Positions 63,038 to 64,000 of a DNA stretch of 64,000 nt are shown piece by piece. Made by a program: the position numbers and the translations under genes. Position 1 is the first letter of the stretch; each line of letters begins with the position of its first letter. This DNA is from Pseudomonas psychrophila HA-4. Its GTDB lineage: Bacteria; Pseudomonadota; Gammaproteobacteria; Pseudomonadales; Pseudomonadaceae. The notes under the pieces were generated by a model. The model searched no databases, was not told the origin of the DNA, and saw nothing but the letters and a program-made list of their open reading frames with translations. The stretch lies in NCBI RefSeq assembly GCF_000282975.1, contig NZ_ALJC01000118.1:1-64000 (forward strand). The letters run 5' to 3'.

Positions 63038-63478
63038 ATGACCGACCCGCTGCTTATCCCTTGCCCTCACTGCAACGGCCTTAACCGTATCCCCGCCGCG
63101 CGCGTGGGCGAACACCCAAAATGCGGGCGCTGTAAAAATGAGGTGCTCATTGCCAAACCCTTCGATTTGAAGCAAACCGACTACGCCAGCCAGATCAAAG
63201 GCGATCTGCCGCTGCTGGTGGATGTGTGGGCTGAGTGGTGCGGGCCGTGCCAGGCGTTTGCCCCGGTGTTTGAGCAAGCGGCCAGCCAACTGGTCGGCGT
63301 GTGCCGCCTGGCCAAGCTCGACAGCGAAGCCAATCAGCAATTGGCCACGCAACTGGGGATTCGCTCAATCCCCAGCCTGATCCTCTACAAAAACGGTCAG
63401 GAAGTTGCCCGCCAAAGCGGCGCCTTCCCGTTGCAGCAACTCAAGGCTTGGCTGCAAAGCCACGGCGTGCGTGCTTAG
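63038..63478 (+). CDS. trxC: Thioredoxin 2 (TrxC)
   Basis: Thiol-disulfide reductant with an N-terminal zinc ribbon. The 146-residue protein has C9/C12 and C29/C32 as zinc ligands and the redox centre in EWCGPCQAF near residue 67. Length fits TrxC, which in E. coli is induced by OxyR. The frame opens 13 codons upstream (62999), but the ATG at 63038 gives the family start MTDPLLIPCPHC. The tail overlaps the convergent ParA gene by 4 bases. Confidence 0.94.
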   Translation: MTDPLLIPCPHCNGLNRIPAARVGEHPKCGRCKNEVLIAKPFDLKQTDYASQIKGDLPLLVDVWAEWCGPCQAFAPVFEQAASQLVGVCRLAKLDSEANQQLATQLGIRSIPSLILYKNGQEVARQSGAFPLQQLKAWLQSHGVRA

Positions 63479-64000
63479 GCGTTTTGATCCAGAAAATCGT
63501 GCAGTTCTACAAATTGCTGAGTCAGCTTGTGCCGTGGGTCGAAATACACCAACGGCTGGCTGGCCTGATGCGATTCGCGCATTTTCACTGAACTGCTGAG
63601 GTACACCGGCAGCACCGGCAAGCCTTCGGCAATCAACTCGTCGAGCATTTGCTGCGGCAGGCTGGCCCGGGCCTGAAACTGGTTAACCACAATGCCTTCG
63701 ACCATCAGGTCTTCGTTGTGGTCTTCTTTCAGCTCTTCGATTTCGGATATCAAGCCGTAAAGCGCCTGACGCGAAAAACTGTCGCAGTCGAAGGGTATGA
63801 GCACACGGTCACAGGCGATCAGCGCCGATACCGCGTAAAAATTCAACGCAGGAGGCGTGTCGATATAAATGCGGTCGTAGTCTTCGGCCAACTCATCCAG
63901 CAACTTCTTTAGCTTGTTGATCTTGTGCTTGGCTTCGAGCTTGGGCTGCAAATCAGCCAGCTCGGCGGTGGCCGTAATGATGTGCAGGTTTTCGAAAGGC
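63475..64000 (-). CDS. ParA-family ATPase, partial
   Basis: The C-terminal part (174 codons plus stop) of a ParA/MinD-type ATPase; the N-terminus with the Walker A loop lies beyond the window. The frame stays open to the last base. Seen here: DRIYIDTPPALNFYAVSAL (Walker B and its Pro-Pro turn), RVLIPFDCDSFSRQAL and GIVVNQFQAR, all ParA-typical. A chromosomal stand-alone ParA is found in the same place in PAO1 (PA5028 from memory). There is no ParB gene in view, so it is probably not the main chromosome partition gene. Confidence 0.88.
   Translation of the reverse strand, partial: PFENLHIITATAELADLQPKLEAKHKINKLKKLLDELAEDYDRIYIDTPPALNFYAVSALIACDRVLIPFDCDSFSRQALYGLISEIEELKEDHNEDLMVEGIVVNQFQARASLPQQMLDELIAEGLPVLPVYLSSSVKMRESHQASQPLVYFDPRHKLTQQFVELHDFLDQNA

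Overview
The window reads as a chromosomal segment of a fluorescent-type Pseudomonas. Gene content and order match, from memory, the PA4996-PA5028 stretch of P. aeruginosa PAO1: hldE, msbA, waaL, core glycosyltransferases, dnpA, mig-14, wapH, a carbamoyltransferase, LPS kinases, waaGCF, glnE, aceEF, dipA, msrA, rlmJ, cvrA, mscK, selO and a ParA gene. REP elements of the GTAGGAGCGAGC type support this. No rRNA, tRNA, CRISPR array or insertion sequence was seen.

Layout. (1) 52-13531, mostly minus strand: lipid A export, outer-core and O-antigen assembly, with a small kinase-like gene on the plus strand. (2) 13811-24720, plus strand: an insert of two ~1,430-residue paralogous toxin-like proteins flanking a TonB-dependent receptor. 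Both toxins end in a Tiki/ChaN/EreA-type domain with two GxxH motifs. (3) 24743-31691, minus strand: a tightly overlapping operon waaF-waaC-waaG-waaP-wapP-wapQ-tandem kinase that builds and phosphorylates the inner core. (4) 31811-45706: glnE divergent from aceEF, then a PhoD-like phosphatase, dipA, msrA and rlmJ. (5) 45795-59822: an unknown gene, the divergent putP/putA pair with a shared operator-rich region, a small membrane protein, a cation/proton antiporter, an MscK-type channel and SelO. (6) 59907-62775: accessory DNA with three tandem zinc-ribbon/two-TM proteins, a strongly structured C4-like RNA ahead of a 90-residue protein, and a HigBA toxin-antitoxin pair. (7) 63038-64000: trxC and a ParA-family gene cut by the window end.

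Regulation visible in the sequence: six GTTGCA motifs between putP and putA (the core known for E. coli PutA), two GntR/FadR-type palindromes upstream of aceE, an 11-bp hairpin that buries the ribosome binding site of the second toxin, a segment inside the C4-like RNA that can pair with the downstream Shine-Dalgarno, and an inverted repeat before higB.

Most interesting for follow-up: the toxin-receptor-toxin insert with its hairpin-masked start, the C4-like RNA switch, and the zinc-ribbon trio. All functions are read from sequence motifs and remembered family knowledge; no database search was run.
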